DNA of 64,000 nt, taken from UBA1422 sp041752735. Its GTDB lineage: Bacteria > Bacillota > Clostridia > Peptostreptococcales > Anaerovoracaceae. Below, one piece after another: positions 35,822 to 43,130 of the stretch (the first letter of the stretch is position 1; each line of letters begins with the position of its first letter). Made by a program: the position numbers and the translations under genes. A model generated the notes under the pieces. That model had not been told where the DNA came from, did no database searches, and was given only the letters and a program-made list of their open reading frames with translations. The stretch is from assembly GCA_041752735.1 (NCBI GenBank), contig JBGSVW010000007.1, forward strand, positions 35,886 to 99,885, in the 5' to 3' direction.

Positions 35822-36696
35822 TGATGAGATACGAAGGAAGTATATACAGGCCGCCAAGTGAGGCACATAGTCTGCTGATTCAAGCGACCATCGGATGCGC
35901 ACACAACAAGTGCACATTTTGTTCCATGTTCCGCGATAAAAGTTTTAGAATCAGACCATTAACGGAGATTATGGAAGACCTGCAAACCGCAAGGAAAACC
36001 TACAGGGTTGTGGATAAAATTTTCTTGTGTGATGGCGATGCGCTTTGTCTTTCCAATGCAAATTTGCTCACCATTTTAGAACGCATCAGTCAACTTTTTC
36101 CGGAATGCCAGCGGGTTTCAGTTTATGGATCTCCACAGGATGTCCTGCGAAAAACACCGGCAGAGCTACAACTCTTGCAGGAAAATGGCCTTGAAATGAT
36201 TTATATCGGAGCTGAATCCGGAAATCCGGAAGTCCTCAGCAGAATTTGCAAAGGCGCCAGCAGAGAAGAGATTATTTTTGCCGTGCAAAAAATCGAAGAA
36301 GCGGGTATAATGGCATCTGTAACATTTATTTCAGGGTTGGGCGGTCAGGAATTGTGGAAACAACATGCTATAGATACAGGAACCATGATTAGTGAAATGC
36401 AGCCTTCTTATGTGGGACTACTTACATTGATGACTGAGCCTTCAGCACCTTTGTATCAAGACATCTTGGAAGGCCGTTTTCAGCTACTTAGCGGTGAGGA
36501 AGTGCTAGCAGAGACACTTCTTATGCTAGAAAACATAAAAGTGTCTAAGACATGCGTTTTTCGAAGCAATCATGCCTCAAACTATGTATCTCTTAAGGGA
36601 GATCTACCACAGGATAAAGAAAAAATGATGGCCCAGTTACGGGCTGCAATACAAAATACAGGTATGCTTAAAGACGAAAGATTTCGGATGCTTTAG
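35821..36696 (+). CDS. Radical SAM protein with CX4CX2C cluster motif
   Basis: 291 residues. A TIM-barrel radical SAM enzyme: C26, C31 and C34 (GCAHNKCTFC) should bind the 4Fe-4S cluster, with a GGE-like LCDGDALCLS strand and an SAM-binding IYIGAESGNPEVL. The spacing is CX4CX2C rather than the classic CX3CX2C. The substrate is unknown; similar clostridial proteins lack an assigned product. It starts on the last base of the argS stop (TAATG), so it is translationally coupled to argS and may modify RNA or a cofactor tied to translation, but that is only inferred from position. Confidence 0.8.
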   Translation: MMRYEGSIYRPPSEAHSLLIQATIGCAHNKCTFCSMFRDKSFRIRPLTEIMEDLQTARKTYRVVDKIFLCDGDALCLSNANLLTILERISQLFPECQRVSVYGSPQDVLRKTPAELQLLQENGLEMIYIGAESGNPEVLSRICKGASREEIIFAVQKIEEAGIMASVTFISGLGGQELWKQHAIDTGTMISEMQPSYVGLLTLMTEPSAPLYQDILEGRFQLLSGEEVLAETLLMLENIKVSKTCVFRSNHASNYVSLKGDLPQDKEKMMAQLRAAIQNTGMLKDERFRML

Positions 36697-36712
36697 CAGG
36701 AAAGAGGAAACG

Positions 36713-37990
36713 ATGTCAGACAATAAAAAAAATAAACCCCTTCCAGCCATGAATGGTCAAACTTGCAGACCCCCAAAGAATGCTTTTTTGAAGGCGATCA
36801 TCGAATCAAAACCGGTTACGCTACCACCGGAGCAGTCGGAGTTGCAATACCGTCCAGACAGAATCGGGAAGTACTTCAAGAAATATCTATCTAAATTTGT
36901 ATTTGTAGAGTTTGGAGATGAGTTTCTCAAAGGCACCAAAATCGAAGATTTTATGCGTGGTGTGCCAGTACCCTTGCGAAAAAAAGATGTCAGTGCATTC
37001 GCAGGCGGAAAGGGTCTTATGCCCAACCACATTGCCGAGAATATGGCATGGGTGATGGGTAGCGACCCCCAATTCAAACACAACGATGCATATGTCCAAT
37101 ATATGCTTAAAATGTTCAACAAGAAAATCGTTGAGCAGATTTTGAAACTAGGTAGAAATGCCGCTGAGATTCAGGATTATGATAATGCCTGCATTCACTT
37201 TCGTGCATGTCTTTGTGTTACCCCAACCTATCTGCACGCCATGTACAGTTATGCGAAGGTTTGCCGGAGCATGTATGAAAAGAGCAATAACAAAGAATAC
37301 GTTGGCAGATTCAAAGCAGAGTCCATGGATTATTTTGAACTAATCACAGAAATCCATCCTCGGTTTGCTCAGGCATATTATTATTTAGGGTATGCATATT
37401 TGAATATGGGCCTATATGCAAAAGCAGAGGCCACATGGAAAATATTTCTCCGTGTCTCACGGACAGCCAAAGATATAAAAGAAATCAAGAACAGAATCGA
37501 TCAAATCAAGGAACCCATCCGGATTGAAGAAGGTTATACACTAATCCTGACGGGACGATATGACGATGGCATCGATATTCTAGAACCTTTCCTAGATCGT
37601 AAGTACAAAGATTGGTGGCCACTTCACTATTATTTGGGTGTGGCATATCAACAAATCGGTAAGACCGGTGACGCAGTCGCCAGATTCAAAAATGTGCTAG
37701 CGATGAATGCTTCCCATTTGGAAACCATGGAAGAGTTACTGGTAATCTACCGTAGCCAGGGAGACAAAGAAAATATCACCAAATATGAAACTAAAATCAA
37801 GCTGATACGTGCGGACCTTGCACGGGAACAAAAAGAATTGGACGACTATGTGGAAGAAGACCGGCATGCCCAGAATTCTTCGGCACTTGATGCACCTTTG
37901 GCGGAGACAACAAAGGGTGTGTCAACAGAAAAAGATCCGGTACCAAAAAAAGAGGAGACTGGCTCTAAAAAAATCAAACGACTGAAATAA
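36713..37990 (+). CDS. TPR-repeat protein of unknown function
   Basis: 425 residues, no signal peptide or membrane segment. An N-terminal region with basic and aromatic residues (YRPDRIGKYFKKYLSKF) is followed by several TPR-like helical pairs: DYDNACIHFRACLCVTPTYLHAMYSYAK, HPRFAQAYYYLGYAYLNMGLYAKAEATWK, and YYLGVAYQQIGKTGDAVARFKNVLAMN. The C-terminus is low-complexity and highly charged (TEKDPVPKKEETGSKKIKRLK). It probably acts as a cytosolic scaffold; no partner is evident. AAAGAGGAAACG precedes ATG 36713. Confidence 0.75.
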   Translation: MSDNKKNKPLPAMNGQTCRPPKNAFLKAIIESKPVTLPPEQSELQYRPDRIGKYFKKYLSKFVFVEFGDEFLKGTKIEDFMRGVPVPLRKKDVSAFAGGKGLMPNHIAENMAWVMGSDPQFKHNDAYVQYMLKMFNKKIVEQILKLGRNAAEIQDYDNACIHFRACLCVTPTYLHAMYSYAKVCRSMYEKSNNKEYVGRFKAESMDYFELITEIHPRFAQAYYYLGYAYLNMGLYAKAEATWKIFLRVSRTAKDIKEIKNRIDQIKEPIRIEEGYTLILTGRYDDGIDILEPFLDRKYKDWWPLHYYLGVAYQQIGKTGDAVARFKNVLAMNASHLETMEELLVIYRSQGDKENITKYETKIKLIRADLAREQKELDDYVEEDRHAQNSSALDAPLAETTKGVSTEKDPVPKKEETGSKKIKRLK

Positions 37991-38002
37991 ACCAATAAGA
38001 TG

Positions 38003-38032
38003 TTGACATGGTTGCGAGTCCTGTTGTATAAT
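38003..38032 (+). promoter_or_regulatory. Promoter of the Asn-Leu-fMet tRNA array
   Basis: Perfect TTGACA (38003-38008), an 18-base spacer and a perfect TATAAT (38027-38032), 33 bases before tRNA-Asn. Confidence 0.85.
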
Positions 38033-38064
38033 CAAACTCGTGCCGAAACTATGGCAGCTGGCAT

Positions 38065-38139
38065 TCCAAGGTAGCTCAATGGCAGAGCACTCGGCTGTTA
38101 ACCGATAGGTTGAGGGTTCGAGCCCCTCCCTTGGAGCCA
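38065..38139 (+). tRNA. tRNA-Asn (GTT)
   Basis: Acceptor TCCAAGG pairs with CCTTGGA, discriminator G, encoded CCA. Anticodon loop CTGTTAA gives GTT. The D arm is GCTC/GAGC and the T arm GAGGG-TTCGAGC-CCCTC. Position 27-43 is a C-U mismatch, the only oddity in an otherwise regular cloverleaf. Confidence 0.96.
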
Positions 38140-38146
38140 AAAACTT

Positions 38147-38186
38147 GGCAGCGGCGACAGGCCTAGCCTGTCTCCGTGCCGTTTTT
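38147..38186 (+). terminator. GC-rich hairpin with T-run between tRNA-Asn and tRNA-Leu
   Basis: GGCA and GACAGGC on the left pair with GCCTGTC and TGCC on the right (38147-38180), with a CTA loop, followed by GTTTTT. It may be a partial terminator or a processing signal inside the tRNA array. Confidence 0.6.
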
Positions 38187-38206
38187 CCGGATTGCCCCTG
38201 ACCCAT

Positions 38207-38293
38207 GCCGGAGTGGCGGAATTGGCAGACGCCCGGGACTTAAAATCCCGTGGGAGTAATCCCGTACCGGTTCGACCCCGGTCTCCGGCACCA
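38207..38293 (+). tRNA. tRNA-Leu (TAA)
   Basis: 87 bases, long variable arm typical of class II tRNAs. Acceptor GCCGGAG/CTCCGGC, discriminator A, encoded CCA. Anticodon loop CTTAAAA gives TAA. Confidence 0.96.
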
Positions 38294-38331
38294 AGTTTCC
38301 ATTGATTTGGTAGGAAACAAAGACTAAATAT

Positions 38332-38407
<76 letters not shown>

Positions 38408-38409
38408 TA

Positions 38410-38452
38410 ACAAATAAAACCTTCTCTGAATGAGAAGGTTTTTTATTTGTAC
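38410..38452 (+). terminator. Terminator after the tRNA array, probably bidirectional
   Basis: AACCTTCTC (38418-38426) pairs with GAGAAGGTT (38432-38440); flanking ACAAATAAA and TTTTTTATTTGT lengthen the stem. The A run on the left lets it also end the leftward L,D-transpeptidase transcript. Confidence 0.9.
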
Positions 38453-38498
38453 TGTTACTAGTTATTATGTTGAATGAAAAAAACAGTTGCTGCCCACA

Positions 38499-39893
38499 TT
38501 AATAATGGACTATTACCGTGTATCCAATGCTCAGCAGCGAATAAGCAGCTTTTGCCATATAGGGAGGCATGTTAATACAACCATGACTGCCATTGGTCTT
38601 GTAGATTGTCCCTCCAAAGGAGCTCCGCCACGGCGCATCGTGAAGACCAACGCCTCGGTTGAAAGCCATCCAATAGGCAACAGGTGTCTCATACATTGAA
38701 CCATCCCAATCCTCTCCCCGCAGAATTCTGTTTCTTTGCATATAGAAAACATGATATGTCCCGGCAGGTGTTATGGTCTCCTTGAGCACATTTCCAGTCA
38801 CAACAGGTGTGGAAAGCACCAACGCATCATTCTTATAAATCCATAGGTGCTGTTTGGTAAGATCTATTTCAACATATGTACTTCCATACTGACTGTTGCT
38901 ACGACTTCTTTCGGTTGGTATGAATTTGGGAGCACGTGTTGTAGACTCACCCTTTTGCAAGGCATCGGTTAACCATTCTATTTCGGCAGCCTGATCAATC
39001 AAATAACCATAATTCCCGCCATATACAGATACTTTTACGCCATTTGCAACAAAAGATCTGGACATTCCTCCGGAATCATATTTCTTGGCCAGTTCTTTTA
39101 TAAACGCCGTAACCTTATCATCGTGAATAACCACTTCGCCATTACTATAACTGATTAATGTGTTTAAATCCTCTGGCGCGATTACTTCTTGGTTGTAACC
39201 AAAATCATATATTATTTCAAACGCGAGGTATTTTCGATAAAGTGCTTGTTTTTTTTGCAGATCTGGGTCGTCGGAAAAAATAGTGGGTGTAACATAAAAG
39301 TCGGACTCATTTATGTTTATCGCAAATGTGCCTGACTCGACTTCTGACAGAACCTCTTTGAAGAGTTTGTCCAAATCAATATTACTACCATAAACCTCCG
39401 CGACAATGGGCATCTGGGGGTTAGCCATGTCAATATATGCGTTGGCTGTTTTATTTATATTGTCGTTGTTACTGTCGGTTATGAATTTTAGGTTGTTAAA
39501 CTCATCGGAAAATTCGGTATTTACATTCATTACATGCATATCCGCATGAAACGAATGATATTCTTTGGCAATCCACCACAAGAGCGGGTTTATGCTGCTA
39601 TGAACCAAGGCATCATCAATAGAATCGTCAATCTGATATTCAAAACTTATGTTTGACAATGTTCCTGCATGCTGTCCACTTGTATTAATAACAAAATCAT
39701 GACTATTCCACTCAGTTGTAAGTTTACGGTTGACAGCTTCAACCGATAATGCTGAGCAGTCCACGCCATTAATAGTTGTATTATCAGGACATGAGTTGGA
39801 TTCGCTACTATATTTATCAATAAAACCCCATAATCCCAGTATGAGCAGCACGGCTGATAAAATGCCTGCAAACGCTAATATGCTTTTTCTCAT
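38499..39893 (-). CDS. L,D-transpeptidase with PG-binding-like N-terminal region
   Basis: 464 residues. One N-terminal membrane anchor (about 7-28), a long extracytoplasmic region resembling the peptidoglycan-binding 4 domain repeats (about 35-310), and a C-terminal YkuD catalytic domain (about 335-464). The catalytic motif HDAPW...GSHGCINMP places the nucleophile at C439. It makes 3-3 cross-links or anchors proteins in peptidoglycan. An in-frame TTG lies one codon upstream, but AAAGGAG spaced eight bases from ATG 39893 fits best. It is read against its neighbours and shares a bidirectional terminator with the tRNA array. Confidence 0.92.
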   Translation of the reverse strand: MRKSILAFAGILSAVLLILGLWGFIDKYSSESNSCPDNTTINGVDCSALSVEAVNRKLTTEWNSHDFVINTSGQHAGTLSNISFEYQIDDSIDDALVHSSINPLLWWIAKEYHSFHADMHVMNVNTEFSDEFNNLKFITDSNNDNINKTANAYIDMANPQMPIVAEVYGSNIDLDKLFKEVLSEVESGTFAININESDFYVTPTIFSDDPDLQKKQALYRKYLAFEIIYDFGYNQEVIAPEDLNTLISYSNGEVVIHDDKVTAFIKELAKKYDSGGMSRSFVANGVKVSVYGGNYGYLIDQAAEIEWLTDALQKGESTTRAPKFIPTERSRSNSQYGSTYVEIDLTKQHLWIYKNDALVLSTPVVTGNVLKETITPAGTYHVFYMQRNRILRGEDWDGSMYETPVAYWMAFNRGVGLHDAPWRSSFGGTIYKTNGSHGCINMPPYMAKAAYSLLSIGYTVIVHY

Positions 39894-40109
39894 CAATATC
39901 GCTCCTTTTCTCGTTTCATTTTACCGTATATACTATCTTTTGGAAATAGACAATTGTATTATCTATATATAAAATAGTGCAGTCGAGGGATCAACATGTA
40001 TTGATAGGTAGATTTCGCTAATTAATACTGATAGAATAGTGTTATAAATGGTTGCGGGCATATCTGACAAATAGTAATCCTTGCCGCGTAACATGAAAGG
40101 AGTCTTATT

Positions 40110-40550
40110 ATGGACTGGAAATTTGTACTTGTATTAATATTCTCACTGTTGGTTGCAGTATTTACCATGCAAAACGCAGAGGCAGTGGATGTTCGATTTT
40201 TAACCTTTGAGTTTACACAAGTATCACAGGCTTTGGTAATCCTGATATCTGCAGTAGCAGGTGCTTTGATTGCGTTGTTGTTTGGGACTATTCGATGGGT
40301 TAAAGACAAATCAAGGCTAATGGGTTCTAAAAAAACCATTGCCGGTCTTGAGACGCAAGTCAAGCAGTTGAGAATTATGCTTGATGCTGAAATTGCAAAA
40401 AACACACCTCCGGCAGTGGATGAAAAAGAGGATCCAATTCTCCCGGTTACGGAGCCAATCCCAGACACGCAAGCGCCTGATTCGGATTCGCCAGAGGAAC
40501 AAGAAACGCCTGAAACGCTTTCAACAAAGCGCAAATGGTATCAGATATAA
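40110..40550 (+). CDS. LapA-domain membrane protein (DUF1049)
   Basis: 146 residues. Two membrane helices (about 4-22 and 40-60) with the LapA pattern FTMQNAEAVDVRFLTFEF between them. Then a short coiled coil (LETQVKQLRIMLDAEI) and a Pro/Asp/Glu-rich, low-complexity tail (PVTEPIPDTQAPDSDSPEEQE). LapA proteins take part in envelope assembly; the function here is unknown. AAAGGAG precedes ATG 40110. It lies 89 bases before the heliorhodopsin gene on the same strand, with no terminator in between. Confidence 0.8.
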   Translation: MDWKFVLVLIFSLLVAVFTMQNAEAVDVRFLTFEFTQVSQALVILISAVAGALIALLFGTIRWVKDKSRLMGSKKTIAGLETQVKQLRIMLDAEIAKNTPPAVDEKEDPILPVTEPIPDTQAPDSDSPEEQETPETLSTKRKWYQI

Positions 40551-40576
40551 ACTTTTCTTATGGTGACCCGGTTACG

Positions 40577-40601
40577 GTTTGATTCTTGCGGGATAGGGTA
40601 C
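40577..40601 (+). promoter_or_regulatory. Sigma-B-like promoter of the heliorhodopsin gene
   Basis: GTTTGA (40577-40582), a 13-base spacer and GGGTAC (40596-40601), close to the general-stress consensus GTTTAA-N12-14-GGGTAT. No good sigma-A pair was found in this gap. The expected start is about 30 bases before the ATG. A sigma-B gene is not in the window, so the assignment is by pattern only. Confidence 0.5.
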
Positions 40602-40639
40602 TATTAATTTATTAAATATCACAATAGGAGGAGATAATT

Positions 40640-41422
40640 ATGGGAATCAAACTCGAGAAATTAAAAAAATTCAACTTAATTATGGGATTTTTACATCTGG
40701 TACAAGCTATGATCATGTTTGTACTTGCAACCAGTGTCATTCAGACCATAGCAGAGTTTCAACCAACAATCACTCAGAATTACTTGTACTTCAACCCCGC
40801 TACTCAAAGTCTGGAGCCTGCAGCAAAGGCACTCTTTGAACTACCTTTTGGCATCTTGGTAGCAAGCTTTTTATTGGTTTCTGCCATTGCCCATGGGATT
40901 ATCGTTTTAAAGAGTAAAACTTATTTCAGTGATCTCGAAAAGGGAATCAACAAATTCAGATGGTTTGAGTATTCCATCAGTTCATCCATCATGATTGTAC
41001 TGATTAGTACTTTGTTTGGTATTTACGACATTGCTTCATTGACCTTGATTTTTATCGTAAATGCGACCATGAACCTTTTTGGTTTGGTTATGGAACAATT
41101 GAATGCAGGTAAAGAAAAGACAAGTGTAAATTGGGGTCCATTTGTTTGGGGCTCTCTGGCTGGTATCGCACCGTGGATTGCCATTTTGCTGTATATGTTC
41201 GGCTCAGGGAACTTTAGCATGGTACCTTGGTTTGTTTGGGCTATCGTTGGAACCTATTTTGTAGCATTCAATACTTTCCCGGTAAATATGATTCTGCAAT
41301 ACAAGGGCATCGGCAAGTGGAAGGATTACCTTTATGGTGAAAGAGTCTATATTGTGCTGAGTCTGGTTGCAAAATCTATACTCGCTTGGCTGGTTCTGTT
41401 TGGTGCAATGCAGCCATCCTAA
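40640..41422 (+). CDS. heR: Heliorhodopsin (retinal-binding seven-helix photoreceptor)
   Basis: 260 residues. Seven membrane segments lie at about 11-33, 66-90, 107-128, 131-151, 166-187, 195-219 and 234-256. The retinal Schiff-base lysine is K245 in SLVAKSILAW, with S241 four residues earlier. The counterion is E110 in FRWFEYSISSS. Histidines H19 and H85, conserved in heliorhodopsins, are present. The N-terminus and the 2-3, 4-5 and 6-7 loops are rich in Lys/Arg, so the N-terminus faces the cytosol, the inverted topology that separates this family from types 1 and 2 rhodopsins. The long 1-2 loop lies outside. Light-driven pumping is not expected in this family; a sensory or enzyme-regulating role is suspected. 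AGGAGG precedes ATG 40640. It is monocistronic, ending at a strong terminator. No retinal biosynthesis gene lies in the window. Confidence 0.95.
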   Translation: MGIKLEKLKKFNLIMGFLHLVQAMIMFVLATSVIQTIAEFQPTITQNYLYFNPATQSLEPAAKALFELPFGILVASFLLVSAIAHGIIVLKSKTYFSDLEKGINKFRWFEYSISSSIMIVLISTLFGIYDIASLTLIFIVNATMNLFGLVMEQLNAGKEKTSVNWGPFVWGSLAGIAPWIAILLYMFGSGNFSMVPWFVWAIVGTYFVAFNTFPVNMILQYKGIGKWKDYLYGERVYIVLSLVAKSILAWLVLFGAMQPS

Positions 41423-41436
41423 AGTCAAAAACTATT

Positions 41437-41475
41437 AAAAGCCCATTACGCATCTTAGCATAATGGGCTTTTCTT
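41437..41475 (+). terminator. Strong terminator after the heliorhodopsin gene
   Basis: Perfect 12-base stem AAAAGCCCATTA/TAATGGGCTTTT (41437-41448 with 41461-41472), a 12-base loop and a T-rich end. Works in both orientations. The 200 bases from here to the tRNA promoter show no further gene. Confidence 0.92.
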
Positions 41476-41614
41476 GTAAGGAATTTTTGCAAAGGGATAT
41501 CATGTAGTACAACATCCATTATTCGTTCCATTCGTTGGGATGATTAGAATTATGCAAAGTCCAAATATCTATTTCTTGATGATAAAATTGGGCTGTTTTC
41601 CAGTGAAAATGACC

Positions 41615-41643
41615 TTGACATGAAGTTGTTCAAATGGTAGTAT
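41615..41643 (+). promoter_or_regulatory. Promoter of the six-tRNA array
   Basis: Perfect TTGACA (41615-41620), a 17-base spacer and TAGTAT (41638-41643), 33 bases before tRNA-Met. Confidence 0.82.
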
Positions 41644-41675
41644 AACTAATGCGGTCATTTTGTTGACCAAAGTGT

Positions 41676-41752
41676 GGCGGTGTAGCTTAGTTGGCTAGAG
41701 CGTCCGGTTCATACCCGGAAGGTCGGTGGTTCGAGTCCACTCACCGCTACCA
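41676..41752 (+). tRNA. tRNA-Met (CAT), elongator
   Basis: Acceptor GGCGGTG faces CACCGCT (a G-U closing pair, not the initiator C-A), discriminator A, encoded CCA. Anticodon loop TTCATAC gives CAT. The sequence follows the Gram-positive elongator Met pattern rather than the lysidine-Ile type. Confidence 0.92.
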
Positions 41753-41759
41753 AAATCAT

Positions 41760-41835
41760 GGGCGCTTAGCTCAGCTGGGAGAGCATCTGCCTTACAAGCA
41801 GAGGGTCATAGGTTCGAGCCCTATAGCGCCCACCA
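41760..41835 (+). tRNA. tRNA-Val (TAC)
   Basis: Acceptor GGGCGCT/AGCGCCC, discriminator A, encoded CCA; anticodon loop CTTACAA gives TAC. Confidence 0.96.
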
Positions 41836-41848
41836 TTTTTTTATCTGT

Positions 41849-41925
41849 GGTCCGGTAGTTCAGTTGGTTAGAATGCCAGCCTGTCACGCTGGAGGTCGTC
41901 GGTTCGAGCCCGATCCGGATCGCCA
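41849..41925 (+). tRNA. tRNA-Asp (GTC)
   Basis: Acceptor GGTCCGG/CCGGATC with one G-U pair, discriminator G, encoded CCA; anticodon loop CTGTCAC gives GTC. Confidence 0.96.
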
Positions 41926-41929
41926 ATAT

Positions 41930-42006
41930 GGTGGATGTAGTCAAGTGGTTAAGACAACGGGTTGTGGCTCCGTCATTCGTGGGTTCGAGTCCCATCATCC
42001 ACCCCA
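41930..42006 (+). tRNA. tRNA-His (GTG)
   Basis: Acceptor GTGGATG/CATCCAC, an extra encoded G at -1 (41930) opposite discriminator C, which is the histidine identity element, and encoded CCA. Anticodon loop TTGTGGC gives GTG. Confidence 0.95.
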
Positions 42007-42012
42007 TTACTT

Positions 42013-42087
42013 TGGGGTATAGCCAAGTGGTAAGGCAGTGGATTCTGATTCCATCACTCGCAGGTTCGAATCCTGCTACCCTAGCCA
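42013..42087 (+). tRNA. tRNA-Gln (CTG)
   Basis: Acceptor TGGGGTA/TACCCTA with one G-U pair, discriminator G, encoded CCA; anticodon loop TTCTGAT gives CTG. A CTG-reading tRNA normally accompanies a TTG-reading one, which must lie elsewhere. Confidence 0.93.
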
Positions 42088-42091
42088 ATAT

Positions 42092-42166
<75 letters not shown>

Positions 42167-42174
42167 ACAAAGGG

Positions 42175-42207
42175 ACTCTCAAGGCAGCAACTGTCTTGAG
42201 AGTTTTT
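42175..42207 (+). terminator. Terminator after the six-tRNA array
   Basis: ACTCTCAAG (42175-42183) pairs with CTTGAGAGT (42195-42203), extended inward by GCAG/CTGT with one G-U pair, then a run of T. Confidence 0.92.
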
Positions 42208-42235
42208 CAAATCTAGGTTATGATTGGAGCTGTAA

Positions 42236-43087
42236 ATGAGTATTAACCTTCAACAACTGAATCAAATCATTCAGAAAACTTATGAATCATTAGAATTAAA
42301 CCACTTTTCAACTTTGGGAAGGCCGGATCACGTGATGTGGGATGTGCCTTTTTTTGGTGTTTCCTATGGGGATGATTCGTATTATAATTTTCTAAAGGAA
42401 CATATAGGCGAGTTCCATTGGAGTCCATTGGAAGCTTTTCGACTGAAGTATCCTGGTGAAAGCAGCGAAACGCAGCTCAGAGTGGTTTCCATCTGTTTCC
42501 CACAGACCATGGAGTCCAAAGAGACCCAAGCTAAAGAGACGGTATGCCCGTCCAGAGAATGGATTGTCACGCGAGGAGAATGGGAGCCCTTGATTCGGGA
42601 ATTCTCGGAAAAACTAACAGAATCCCTGGAGGGACTCGGAATACGAGCTGCATCAATTGAACTGTTGCCGGGATTAATGGTCCATAAGGATGGCAACTTC
42701 GGACTATCATCCACATGGTCTCATCGTCATGCGGCCTATATTTCGGGACTGGGGACCTTTGGACTTTCAGAGGGGCTCATTACGGAAAAGGGCAAAGCGG
42801 TTAGGTTTACCACATTAATTGTGGAAGCGCCGCTAGAGGTAAAAGAACGTTCATATAAAGACCACCATGAATGGTGCTTATACTTTCAGGATGGAAGCTG
42901 TGGTGTATGCATGAGCCGATGCCCCATTCAGGCGATTACCGAAAGTGGGCACGACAAAAATGCCTGTGCGGATTATGAGGACGTCTTTGCAGAAAAATAC
43001 TGGCCGAAGGACATTAAGAGAGGTGACTATATACTAGGTTGCGGCTTATGTCAGGCAGGCATCCCTTGCCAAAATGAAAAACCCTAA
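42236..43087 (+). CDS. QueG-like (COG1600-type) double 4Fe-4S protein
   Basis: 283 residues, shorter than true epoxyqueuosine reductase (QueG, about 350-390), and lacking its C-terminal HEAT-like tRNA-binding part. The middle region SHRHAAYISGLGTFGLSEGLIT resembles the corrinoid-pocket stretch of QueG. Two ferredoxin-type cysteine groups close the protein: CGVCMSRCP near residues 223-231 and CGLCQAGIPC near 269-278. The second group has five residues before the last cysteine rather than the usual CxxxCP spacing. Substrate unknown; reductive dehalogenase-like or tRNA-modification chemistry is possible. It follows the tRNA array and overlaps the upstream edge of the ABC transporter region. Confidence 0.7.
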   Translation: MSINLQQLNQIIQKTYESLELNHFSTLGRPDHVMWDVPFFGVSYGDDSYYNFLKEHIGEFHWSPLEAFRLKYPGESSETQLRVVSICFPQTMESKETQAKETVCPSREWIVTRGEWEPLIREFSEKLTESLEGLGIRAASIELLPGLMVHKDGNFGLSSTWSHRHAAYISGLGTFGLSEGLITEKGKAVRFTTLIVEAPLEVKERSYKDHHEWCLYFQDGSCGVCMSRCPIQAITESGHDKNACADYEDVFAEKYWPKDIKRGDYILGCGLCQAGIPCQNEKP

Positions 43088-43130
43088 TGATAAACAGCGT
43101 TGGCTTTTAAGCCGGACGGAAGGGAGTAAC

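Noticed and set aside
39730..39972. 80-codon plus-strand frame over the 5' end of the L,D-transpeptidase gene
   Set aside because: It is the antisense shadow of the signal-anchor region and has no ribosome binding site.
41726..42022. 98-codon open frame across the Met-to-His tRNA genes
   Set aside because: It is made entirely of tRNA sequence in translation (repeated FEP/SAGRA-like strings), a known artefact; no ribosome binding site.
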